DNA of 64,000 bases, from contig OZ257128.1 in the NCBI GenBank assembly GCA_965278945.1, forward strand, positions 2,852,001 through 2,916,000. Reading direction: 5' to 3'. The DNA comes from UBA10649 sp965278945. GTDB lineage: Bacteria; Actinomycetota; Actinomycetes; S36-B12. Below the pieces are notes generated by a model. That model made no database searches and was not told the DNA's origin. It saw only the letters and a list, made by a program, of their open reading frames with translations. Positions 46,394 to 54,296 of the stretch are shown in pieces. A program made the translations under genes and the position numbers. Each line of letters begins with the position of its first letter. The stretch's first letter is position 1.

Positions 46394-48222
46394 GAGACGG
46401 CGCCATCCAGAATCGTGACTGTCCCCGCCTTGCCATCGATGCGGACGCGCTGACCGGTGGTCAGTCGAGCAGTGGCAAAGCCAGTACCCACCACAGCGGG
46501 AATACCGTACTCGCGACACACGATGGCCGCGTGGCACATCATTCCACCGATATCGGTGACGACTCCGGCGACAACTGAGAACGCGGCCGCCCAGGACGGA
46601 GCGGTGATCGGCGCCACGAGAATCTCGCCTGGCTGCAGACTTGAGAGATCCTTTTCGCTCCGCAGGACCCTGACGAAGCCCTCCACAACGCCCGGGGAAC
46701 CCGGAATACCAGGAAGGTCGGCGGACGCGCCGTCGGACTGACCCAGCCACCCGTTGACGGTCGCCGTCGTCACGCCGTAGTTCATGACGGCAAACGGATC
46801 GGTAACCAGCTCTGGTGGGATTCCGTAGGCCGGCGGGGCAGTCACAGCCTGCAGGGCGTCGACGATGTTGCGCCGCCGATCGACCTCTGCTTGCCACCGC
46901 TTCTTTCCTCGGGCTTGGACACCGATCGCCCAGGACTCCACAACATCGAACAGAACCTGGTCCAGCTCGAATCGGTTGAAGTAGAAGACATCGTCGTCGT
47001 TGCGACAGAACCCGGAGGAGACGAGGAAGCGACCGAGCTCATGCATCTTCTCCCAGAAGACTGAATGGCTCCAGTGCTCGACATAGATGTTGTGCTCTTC
47101 TATGTACGGGAAGACGCGTCGCGCGAGGCCAATCAGCTCGTCGAACTGTTGCGCCTCGTCCGGGCCAAGTAGCGCGCGGTACTCCGCCACAATCTCGTCC
47201 CGCTCTGCGCGCAGCCGCTCTACCGGACGTTCGATGTCCTCTCCAGCTCGTATCTTCAGCGCGTAGCGCGCAATCCCCTGCATCGGAATGTCAGGTGAAC
47301 TCGTCCAGGTCTCCTGGTCGTGAGTAAATCCATACTCCGCGAAGTAGTTGAACCACGGATCCTTCGCCCGACCATACGCGGCAAGCCAACTCAGGCCGAC
47401 ATCGGTCGATTCAAGTCGCGCGAAGGTCTCCGTAGCAGGTCGCGAAACTGAAACCTCGTCGACTATGCCGAGGTCATTGGCTAGCTTCGCCAACTTTCGA
47501 AGCTCATCATCCGGTCGGAACGCAAGAACATCGACACCGGCAACCATTCGGGCGATGGACTGCTCCTCGATCTGAGGGAATGCAGTCTTACAGAGTTGGA
47601 AGAACGTGATGTAGCCGCCGTAACCAAGGTTCAAGAACTCGAAGTGGTGCTGCCAAATGACGAAGAAGTCGTCGATCAACTTGTGGTAGTTGGCAATGAT
47701 GTCCCAGGAAGTCGAGCGACCGCGTGCCTCCGTGACGACCTCGATTGGATCCAGGTCACCCAGCGCTGGGAATCGCACTGTTCTCATCGATTCGACAGCG
47801 GTGAGCACCTTCTCTTTCCATTTTCCGTAAAGCTCGTCCCAGTTGGCGAAGTAGAATCCCGCACGTTCTTGGAAATGGGCAACTCGCTCGTTGATCTCGT
47901 CTGGATCTGTGACCGGAAGTCCCGCTATGTAGACGTAGCCGTTGACGATCCGGACGTCGAGACCAAGCGAGGTCGGAAGGACGAAGATTCTCGTGCTGTT
48001 CTGTCCGGCGCCAAGGTAGACGGCCTCAGCACCAATGCTGTCGAACGGACAGCACCCTCTAGACCAGTGCATGGTGTCGGCCCACCAAAAGCGCGAGTTC
48101 TCCTCATCGCGTGTCTCCTCGGAAGGCACGAGAAAGTAGGGGTACATGGATTCCCACCCGTCGGCACCGGGGGGAGTCTGTGCTTCGTTGAAGAATGGAA
48201 AGCGTCGCTGATCGCTAGACAT
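46390..48222 (-). CDS. Phosphohistidine-domain subunit of the split aryl kinase
   Basis: A 610-residue protein with a large helical substrate-binding part (about 1-500) and a C-terminal PEP-utilising mobile domain: PGSPGVVEGFVRVL near 510 and the phosphoryl-carrier His564 in GGMMCHAAIVCREYGIPAVVG. The C-terminal PEP-binding barrel of true PEP synthase is absent, so the phosphate acceptor should bind the unusual N-terminal region, as in phenylphosphate synthase and CreHI/HpeHI. ATG 48222 overlaps the phosphatase gene's stop by 8 bp. Predicted role: moves the ATP-derived phosphate to a phenolic hydroxyl of an aryl ketone. Confidence 0.87.
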   Translation of the reverse strand: MSSDQRRFPFFNEAQTPPGADGWESMYPYFLVPSEETRDEENSRFWWADTMHWSRGCCPFDSIGAEAVYLGAGQNSTRIFVLPTSLGLDVRIVNGYVYIAGLPVTDPDEINERVAHFQERAGFYFANWDELYGKWKEKVLTAVESMRTVRFPALGDLDPIEVVTEARGRSTSWDIIANYHKLIDDFFVIWQHHFEFLNLGYGGYITFFQLCKTAFPQIEEQSIARMVAGVDVLAFRPDDELRKLAKLANDLGIVDEVSVSRPATETFARLESTDVGLSWLAAYGRAKDPWFNYFAEYGFTHDQETWTSSPDIPMQGIARYALKIRAGEDIERPVERLRAERDEIVAEYRALLGPDEAQQFDELIGLARRVFPYIEEHNIYVEHWSHSVFWEKMHELGRFLVSSGFCRNDDDVFYFNRFELDQVLFDVVESWAIGVQARGKKRWQAEVDRRRNIVDALQAVTAPPAYGIPPELVTDPFAVMNYGVTTATVNGWLGQSDGASADLPGIPGSPGVVEGFVRVLRSEKDLSSLQPGEILVAPITAPSWAAAFSVVAGVVTDIGGMMCHAAIVCREYGIPAVVGTGFATARLTTGQRVRIDGKAGTVTILDGAVS

Positions 48223-49075
48223 GGGGGTGCTCCTTGGCTCTGATGGATTCACGCAGGCGAAATAGTGAGGCGATGTCGTCGAGCACCAGGTCAGGGTGGC
48301 TGGCGTCGTCGAGCGTAGAAACGTCCTCCTGCGAAGTGGCTCCGCTGAGGACCAAGATGGAGTTGGCACCCATGTGACGGGCTAACTCGAGTTCGGTAGT
48401 GGCGTCTCCGACTACTGAGACATCCGTTGCAGGAACGTCCAACTTGTCGAGGAGAATGGAAGCGAGCGCCGCAGAGGGCTTGCCGAGCACGATGGGACGT
48501 ACACCTGTCACCCACGAGATCGCTGCAGCGACGGCTGCAGAAATCGCCACGGAGCGTCCAACTCCCCCGTGGAACCAGGGCGCGTCGACCGTCGCGTAGA
48601 GGGGTGATCCGTTCAACACCGCTTCGCACGCCGCGTTGATCACGATCGTGTCGTACTGCCGGGCTGCGCCGACGACTACGACATCTGCTACGCCGGTTGA
48701 CGACTGCACGTCAAACAAGTCGCACCCGTTGTCCATCAGCGGTACCGCCAGCCCTTCGCTGCCCACGATGAGTGTCCGAGCATTCGCGTGCTGCTTTGCA
48801 ATGTGGTCAGCGGCCGCACTCCCGGCCGTGATGAACTGGTCGGGTCGGATCGGGAGGCCGGAGTTCACGAGGTGGTGCAAGTACTCGGCCGGTCGCTTTT
48901 CCGACGCGTTCGTGCACACGACGAATGGCACGCGCTCGTCCATCAGGTCGCCCAGAAACTCCGCGGCCATCGGCATCGCAATGCCGTCCGACCCACCCGC
49001 ACGCGTAGTGCGCATCAGGCAGCCGTCGACGTCTAATACCCATCCGAGGGCCATCGACGCTTGCTCGTTGGTCAT
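48215..49075 (-). CDS. hpeD: HAD-superfamily phosphatase, HpeD-like
   Basis: A 286-residue HAD type IIA (NagD-like) phosphatase. The nucleophile motif is WVLDVDGCLMRT near 12, the second motif VVCTNASEKRPAEYL near 52, the cap domain covers about 85-185, and the third/fourth motifs are LGKPSAAL near 196 and VVGDATTELELARHMGA near 217. In the Hpe pathway HpeD removes phosphate from the carboxylated intermediate, and in the p-cresol pathway CreD has the same role. Its position between kinase and carboxylase genes, overlapping both, fits that job. The symbol is assigned by pathway analogy. Confidence 0.8.
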   Translation of the reverse strand: MTNEQASMALGWVLDVDGCLMRTTRAGGSDGIAMPMAAEFLGDLMDERVPFVVCTNASEKRPAEYLHHLVNSGLPIRPDQFITAGSAAADHIAKQHANARTLIVGSEGLAVPLMDNGCDLFDVQSSTGVADVVVVGAARQYDTIVINAACEAVLNGSPLYATVDAPWFHGGVGRSVAISAAVAAAISWVTGVRPIVLGKPSAALASILLDKLDVPATDVSVVGDATTELELARHMGANSILVLSGATSQEDVSTLDDASHPDLVLDDIASLFRLRESIRAKEHPHV

Positions 49076-50550
49076 GATGAGTCCTCGCCGGGAGGGGTGG
49101 CTTTGGTGAGAGAGAGTGAGTACTCACCTCTTGTCACCGAGTAGGTACCGGATCGAGGCGCACCGTCCGACGCCTCGAGAATCGCCTTGATTGCGTTGAC
49201 GTTCGAGCCGGAGCGGCTGGCGACCATCGCGTCGACCTGCTCGCTCGGCATTACAGCCCTGAGTAGAAGCTCCTCATCACTGAGCTCTTTGCCGAATCGA
49301 CTGCGCAGGTCCGCTCGCGTCAAGATCTCATCCTGGGTGGCTCGTTCACGTTGGCTCTCCTGCGAAGCGGCCGCGCGGTCGAGTAGCTCCGGATTGACTG
49401 GGCCGGGCAATGGTCCGAACTCGCCATTCAGCAGGTTGATGATCTCGTCGGACACCTGGCGGTATCTCTCTCCTCCAATCACGTTGAGAGCAGCCTGAGT
49501 CACGATGTACTGCGCAAACGGCGTCATGACGATGGGCCAACCCAGGTCCTCACGTACCTGTACCGACTCTTCGATGACTGCCTCGAACACGTCGGCTCGC
49601 CCCATCTCGGCGAGTTGACGCTTCAGCGTGCTCTGGACACCGCCCGGAATTGTGTGCCGGTAGTAGGCCTCGTCGTACTCACTCGGTACACCAATCGGTA
49701 ACTTCTTGATTCTCGCCTGCCGGGTGAGATAGGCAGAGGCACGCTCCATCGCTTGCACGTTCACCGACACGGAATGTCCTCGAGCAACGAGATTCGCTGC
49801 GAGACGAGGTGCGGAGGGATGCGAGCTTCCGTTGGCCAACGGCGGCAGCGCGCAATGAATGATCTCCATGCCGAGGTCTGCTGCGGTCAGCACTGTTTGC
49901 GGTGAAACTCCCGTGGTCGAATGAGAATGGATCTCATTGAGTTTCAGACGATGCAGGGCTCCTTGAAGCTTGGGTTGCAGCGTACGGAGACGCTCTGGCG
50001 TTAGCAGTCCCGCAGGATCCTTCAGGTATATCGAGTCGATGTCGGGGCAGGAATCGAGTTCTGCAATCTTCGCTGCGAAGTACTCATCCGTGTGTACAGG
50101 ACTCGTGGTGTAGCAGATCCCGGCGACCACGTCGTCGAATCCGCTCCGCTTGGCCAGTGCGGCCGTTCGACGAGCCCCGTCCATGTCATGCATCGGATCG
50201 ATGACCCACATCCGGCTCATTCCGTTCCGCACGAGCAGTTCGAACGCCAATTCGAAGACGGCGTCCGGGGTTCGATAGAACGTGATGAAGCGCTTTCCGG
50301 TCGTGAGGAATCCGAGCTTCGTCGTCGGCATGCGATCGCGTGCTGCGCGGATCCTTGCCCACGGATCTTCCTTGTGAAACCTGACGGCGACGGCAACCTG
50401 TGTGCTCGACATCAGTTCGACCGCGTGATAGCCGACGGCATCGAGGAGCGGCGCGGCACCTTCGACCATCCTCGTCGTTACGCCGACTGCTCCCCAAAGG
50501 CTTTGGTTACCGTCGCGAAGGGAGACGTCGACGAGCTTGACGTCGGTCAT
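49072..50550 (-). CDS. Biotin-dependent carboxyltransferase (pyruvate-carboxylase type), HpeCBA-like
   Basis: A 492-residue HMGL/DRE-TIM-type carboxyltransferase. VSLRDGNQSLWG near 9 carries the metal Asp, IYLKDPAGLLTPE near 165 the lysine that is carbamylated in this family, and HSHSTTGVSP near 199 the metal histidines. It lacks any biotin domain, which is a separate gene here. Pyruvate carboxylase uses the same fold to carboxylate the methyl of pyruvate; HpeCBA uses one to carboxylate the methyl of a phosphorylated aryl ketone. The kinase neighbours favour the second. ATG 50550 overlaps the biotin carboxylase stop by 4 bp. Confidence 0.85.
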   Translation of the reverse strand: MTDVKLVDVSLRDGNQSLWGAVGVTTRMVEGAAPLLDAVGYHAVELMSSTQVAVAVRFHKEDPWARIRAARDRMPTTKLGFLTTGKRFITFYRTPDAVFELAFELLVRNGMSRMWVIDPMHDMDGARRTAALAKRSGFDDVVAGICYTTSPVHTDEYFAAKIAELDSCPDIDSIYLKDPAGLLTPERLRTLQPKLQGALHRLKLNEIHSHSTTGVSPQTVLTAADLGMEIIHCALPPLANGSSHPSAPRLAANLVARGHSVSVNVQAMERASAYLTRQARIKKLPIGVPSEYDEAYYRHTIPGGVQSTLKRQLAEMGRADVFEAVIEESVQVREDLGWPIVMTPFAQYIVTQAALNVIGGERYRQVSDEIINLLNGEFGPLPGPVNPELLDRAAASQESQRERATQDEILTRADLRSRFGKELSDEELLLRAVMPSEQVDAMVASRSGSNVNAIKAILEASDGAPRSGTYSVTRGEYSLSLTKATPPGEDSS

Positions 50551-51899
50551 TCCGGGCCTCCCGTCATGATGTGATCCGACAGCCAGTGCGTCGTCACAGT
50601 GTTCGCGGCGAAGTCCGGTTCGCGGGCGATTCGCCTCAGGAGGTCTAGCGACGTAACGACACCTCCGACGTGGAACTCGTCCAGGGCCGCGCGGAGGGCC
50701 GACACGGCTTCCGCGCGGTCCCGTCCCCAGACGATGAGTTTGGCCATGAGCGCGTCGTAGTAGGGCGGAAACAGGTATCCCTCGTACATGTGAGTGTCGA
50801 GCCGAATTGAGCGCCCTACCGGAGGGCGCCACACTGTCAAGCGGCCCGGCGACGGAGCTAGCCCTCGATCGGGATCCTGCGCAGTGATGCGGGCCTCTAT
50901 CGCGTGCCCTGTAATCCGGATGTCGGACTGTGCGAACTCCAGTTCTTCACCCGACGCGACACGCAGTTGCTGCCTGACTAGGTCAATTCCGCTGACTGCT
51001 TCGGTGACCGGATGCTCAACTTGAATGCGGGGATTTACCTCAAGGAAACTGAACTCGTCTCGAGATACGTCATAGAGAAACTCCACTGTGCCCAGACCTA
51101 CGTAGTTCAACGCATCGGCGATTCGGAGGGCGCTGGCGAATAGCTCGTGTCTGGTCCTGTCCGACAGCGCCGAGCACGGAGCCTCTTCGATCACCTTCTG
51201 ATACCGGTATTGGACTGAACACTCGCGTTCGCCTACGTGGATCCGATTGCCGTGCTGGTCACCAAGGACTTGCACTTCGACATGCTTTGCGTCGCGCACG
51301 TAGCGCTCAAGAAAGACCGTGCCGTTTCCGAACGCAGCCAACGCTTCGGCGGATGCAACTTCCCATGCCGGCTGGAGTTCTGGGGCAGACTCGACCAGCT
51401 TCATCCCGCGGCCGCCACCACCGTGAGCAGCCTTGATCAAGACCGGATAGCCGATTGACGACGCCAACTCTTGCACTACCTCGATGGTCTCTGCCGTTCC
51501 GCCGGCGGAGACGGGCACCCCGACGGACTCCGCGAGTTCACGAGCTGAGAGTTTGTCCCCTAGGGACTCGAGCGCCAGTGGATCGGGTCCAACGAACCCG
51601 ATCCCGTTCTCCAGGCACATTCGCGCAAATGCTGGACGCTCGGAGAGAAACCCGTATCCGGGGTGGAGGAGGGTGCAGCCGGTCGACAATGCGGCCTGGA
51701 CGACCGCGCCTTCGGATAGATAGCTCTCAGTCGCGTGTGCCGCGCCAAGGACAACTACGCGACCTGCGCGCCGAGCCCCTAGGGTGTCGACGTCACCCTT
51801 CGACACACCGAGCACCGTCTCGAACCCCAGACGGTCGCATGCCTCGATTATTCGCAGCGCGATCTCACCTCGATTGGCGATGAAGACACGCTGTGTCAT
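50547..51899 (-). CDS. Biotin carboxylase subunit
   Basis: A 450-residue ATP-grasp biotin carboxylase that makes carboxybiotin on the BCCP. Hallmarks seen: VFIANRGEIALRIIEAC at the start, HPGYGFLSERPAFA near 81, KAAHGGGGRGMKLV near 157, HVEVQVLGDQHGN near 207, and FLEVNPRIQVEHPVTEAVSGID near 285 (catalytic Glu and Arg). Full length for the family. It overlaps the BCCP gene upstream and the carboxyltransferase gene downstream by 4 bp each, so the three form one enzyme. Acetyl-CoA carboxylase is unlikely because the partner is pyruvate-type. Confidence 0.93.
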   Translation of the reverse strand: MTQRVFIANRGEIALRIIEACDRLGFETVLGVSKGDVDTLGARRAGRVVVLGAAHATESYLSEGAVVQAALSTGCTLLHPGYGFLSERPAFARMCLENGIGFVGPDPLALESLGDKLSARELAESVGVPVSAGGTAETIEVVQELASSIGYPVLIKAAHGGGGRGMKLVESAPELQPAWEVASAEALAAFGNGTVFLERYVRDAKHVEVQVLGDQHGNRIHVGERECSVQYRYQKVIEEAPCSALSDRTRHELFASALRIADALNYVGLGTVEFLYDVSRDEFSFLEVNPRIQVEHPVTEAVSGIDLVRQQLRVASGEELEFAQSDIRITGHAIEARITAQDPDRGLAPSPGRLTVWRPPVGRSIRLDTHMYEGYLFPPYYDALMAKLIVWGRDRAEAVSALRAALDEFHVGGVVTSLDLLRRIAREPDFAANTVTTHWLSDHIMTGGPE

Positions 51900-52390
51900 G
51901 CGAGCGGCCTTATTGCGATGAGTGCCTGGTCGTACTCGACCAGGCTGCCATCACTTGCCAGGACTGCGACGACCTCGCCAGCCATTCCAGCTCGGACCGA
52001 GTTCATCAGCTTCATGACTTCGATGATGCAAACGACACTGTCCGGCTCGACGATGTCACCCACCCGGACGAAGGGTTCCTCGCCCGGCTTGGGAGCCCCA
52101 TAGAACGTACCCAGCATGGGTGAAGTCACGATCCCAGCGCCTTCCGCATCGGGGTTGACATCGGCTCGCCACCCCGTCCCACGGGCGTGTGCAGCCTCAG
52201 ACTCTGCCTTCGTCACCGATACTGGCGGACTGGCCGGGGTGGATCCCCTGGCCTCTCTCATGGGGCCTACCGACTCGCCCCCACGCCGTACGTGGATGCG
52301 CAGGTCGCCCTTCTCATAGTGAAACTCCGTGAAGTCAGCCTGCTCAAGAAGTTCGACGATCGCGGCGATCTCCTCGAGGTCGTCGTCCAT
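51896..52390 (-). CDS. Biotin carboxyl carrier protein
   Basis: A 164-residue carrier with an N-terminal helical part (about 1-50), a linker rich in Ala/Pro/Ser (about 45-75) and a C-terminal biotinyl domain carrying the biotinylated Lys127 in IIEVMKLMN. It is the first gene of the eight-gene minus-strand operon; its ATG is at 52390, 114 bp from the divergent IclR gene. Overall it resembles AccB-type carriers, but the fixed gene set assigns it to the ketone carboxylase. Confidence 0.92.
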   Translation of the reverse strand: MDDDLEEIAAIVELLEQADFTEFHYEKGDLRIHVRRGGESVGPMREARGSTPASPPVSVTKAESEAAHARGTGWRADVNPDAEGAGIVTSPMLGTFYGAPKPGEEPFVRVGDIVEPDSVVCIIEVMKLMNSVRAGMAGEVVAVLASDGSLVEYDQALIAIRPLA

Positions 52391-52504
52391 ACGGTCTAGC
52401 TCCTCACGCCGTGGGTTTCCTTGATCATCCGGTCGATCTGCAACGTTCGCTCAGGATCGAGGAGAATTCGCTTTGGCGCAATACATGTCTGGTACTTTTC
52501 TCTT
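52391..52504. promoter_or_regulatory. Divergent control region of the Hpe-like operon
   Basis: A 114-bp spacer between BCCP (minus) and IclR (plus). It contains the 11-mer GAGAATTCGCT at 52462-52472, repeated exactly at 54192-54202 upstream of the ABC transporter operon. A shared IclR operator is the simplest explanation, which would place both operons in one regulon. Confidence 0.5.
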
Positions 52505-53278
52505 GTGACGAATGCTCAGCCTCCTTACCCGCTCGAATCCGTCGACCGAGCACTGCGTCTGATTGCACGCCTACAGTCCGGAGAAACGCTCACGGTCACA
52601 TCTGCTGCCGAAACGCTAGGCGTCGTCCCGTCGACTGCGCATCGACTGCTCACCGCCCTCTGCTACCGAGACTTCGCGGTCCAGGACTCGACCCGCCGTT
52701 ACGTCGCCGGCCCCGCTGTCGTCTCGCGGTCTGCCGCGATCGCATCCAACGTGTTGCGGTCGATCGCTACGCCGGGCCTACAGAGGCTCTACAAGGAGTA
52801 CGGCGAGACTTCTCACCTCATGATCCTGCAGGGCAACGCCATTCAGTTCATCGACGGCATCGAGGCTGATCGAGTGTTACGGATAGGCCTCCGCATTGGA
52901 GGCACCATGCCGGCCTATTGCTCGGCCGGTGGAAAGGCGATCCTTGCCGACCTTCCGGTAGGCGAGGTCGAGTCGCTGCATAGAGATGGGCTCCCGAACT
53001 GGCCCAGTGCAAAGATCCGCGGCATGTCCGTGCTCCGCCGAGAACTGACACAGATTCAACGGAATGGCTACGCGATCAATATCGAAGAAACGGAGTTGGG
53101 TGTATGCGGCGTCGGAGCGGCCGTACACGATCCGCTCGGCAGGCCAGTTGCCGCGTTCACGATCGCGATGCCGACCCAGCGATTCGACAAGCGACGCGTC
53201 GCACCGATGGGCCACACGTTGAGTCTCGTCGCTGCCGACACAAGCCGAGCGCTAGCGCAGGCCATCGAGGCCGGTTGA
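52505..53278 (+). CDS. IclR-family regulator of the ketone-degradation operon
   Basis: A 257-residue IclR regulator: winged helix (about 10-65; VTSAAETLGVVPSTAHRLLTAL) and effector domain (about 85-245; MPAYCSAGGKAILADLP). GTG 52505 gives the usual family length; the frame extends upstream into the control region, which is not believed coding. It is divergent from the eight-gene operon and abuts the SDR gene tail to tail (stops at 53278 and 53279). Likely senses an aryl ketone or pathway intermediate; activator or repressor cannot be told. Confidence 0.87.
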   Translation: MTNAQPPYPLESVDRALRLIARLQSGETLTVTSAAETLGVVPSTAHRLLTALCYRDFAVQDSTRRYVAGPAVVSRSAAIASNVLRSIATPGLQRLYKEYGETSHLMILQGNAIQFIDGIEADRVLRIGLRIGGTMPAYCSAGGKAILADLPVGEVESLHRDGLPNWPSAKIRGMSVLRRELTQIQRNGYAINIEETELGVCGVGAAVHDPLGRPVAAFTIAMPTQRFDKRRVAPMGHTLSLVAADTSRALAQAIEAG

Positions 53279-54055
53279 CTACTTTGCGAGACAGCCTCCA
53301 TCGATGACAAGCGCGTGCCCGGTCACGAAGTCGGATGCTCTGGAAGCCAGAAAGATTGCCGCACCTCTGATTTCGGCGGGATCCGCGACGCGACCCATCG
53401 GTGTGAAGCCAGTGACTGCCTCATAGAACTCAGCATCGTCGTACGGCCCGAGCGACGTCCAAAAGAAGCCTGGACAGAGTGCGTTCACTTGGATTCCCTC
53501 CGTTGCGTACTCAAGGGCCAGCTCCCTAGTCAGGTTCACGACTGCACCCTTCGAAGCCGTGTACCCCGGCATCGGGAAGACACTTGATGATCCAGCGAGA
53601 CCCCACATCGAGGCGACGTTGATTACCTTGCCTCGATGCGCTTCGCGCATGCGCCTCAGTGCTGCCCTGGCGCAGAAAAAGACACCGTCGAGATTCACAC
53701 CCATAACCCGACGCCAGTCGTCCACAGAGTACTCGTGTGCGAGTGTCGGGTTCGGATCCGCAATGCCTGCATTGTTGACAAGGACGTCGATACGGCCGAA
53801 GGCGTCATCGACCGCGTCGAATGCACTCTCAACTTGATCGACGTCCGAGACATCAGCTCCAAGGGCGATCGCCGAGTACCCGCTCGCAAGTAGCCGATCG
53901 ACGACTGCCTCTGCGCTGCCTAGATCCACATCGATCGCAGCAATGTGCGCACCGGCCTCCGCTAGTACCTCACAGAATTCGAGACCTAGCCCCCCTCCCG
54001 CACCGGTCACGCAGGCCACCTGTCCACTCAGGTCATGCAAGTCGCTGATCAGCAT
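53279..54055 (-). CDS. Short-chain dehydrogenase/reductase
   Basis: A 258-residue classical SDR. NAD(P) motif TGAGGGLGLE near 17, Asp at the end of strand 2 (AAIDVDL) favouring NAD(H), NNAGIADP near 94, and the active site Ser/YTASKGA near 152-166, then PGFFWTSLG. It may oxidise a hydroxyaryl alcohol, for example a 1-(hydroxyphenyl)ethanol, to the ketone that feeds the operon. That substrate is inferred from context only. It is divergent from the ABC transporter genes. Confidence 0.85.
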   Translation of the reverse strand: MLISDLHDLSGQVACVTGAGGGLGLEFCEVLAEAGAHIAAIDVDLGSAEAVVDRLLASGYSAIALGADVSDVDQVESAFDAVDDAFGRIDVLVNNAGIADPNPTLAHEYSVDDWRRVMGVNLDGVFFCARAALRRMREAHRGKVINVASMWGLAGSSSVFPMPGYTASKGAVVNLTRELALEYATEGIQVNALCPGFFWTSLGPYDDAEFYEAVTGFTPMGRVADPAEIRGAAIFLASRASDFVTGHALVIDGGCLAK

Positions 54056-54296
54056 TGATCGCCTTCCGTGGTCGCGTTGTGGGCGGACACGCCCCGAGGG
54101 CCTCCCCTCGATTGCGAATCATGCTGAGTTCAGCTCGACGATCTCGCATATTCCGTAGAGCAGAAATACGTTGAGGTCCCATTGCTATGCAGAGAATTCG
54201 CTCCTAACGTGCGGTCACTGCTCAAGCAGCGTTTCTCGCTTAACAGTCCCTCGCCGATGGATTGCCATGCGGATGAGACCGACCCAAGGAGACCGA
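54056..54296. promoter_or_regulatory. Divergent promoter region between SDR and ABC transporter
   Basis: A 241-bp gene-free region. It holds GAGAATTCGCT at 54192-54202, identical to 52462-52472, and an AAGGAGA ribosome-binding site at 54286-54292 for the transporter gene. Both neighbouring operons must start from here. Confidence 0.5.

Noticed and set aside
45293..48222. Two-subunit PEP synthase for gluconeogenesis
   Set aside because: The PEP/pyruvate-binding C-terminal barrel is missing and the neighbours are a HAD phosphatase and ketone-carboxylase-like genes, which fit aryl kinase systems.
49072..52390. A split pyruvate carboxylase or propionyl/acetyl-CoA carboxylase
   Set aside because: The carboxyltransferase is pyruvate-type but co-operonic with an aryl-kinase pair; acyl-CoA carboxylases use a different (crotonase-fold) carboxyltransferase. 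Pyruvate carboxylase function cannot be formally excluded.
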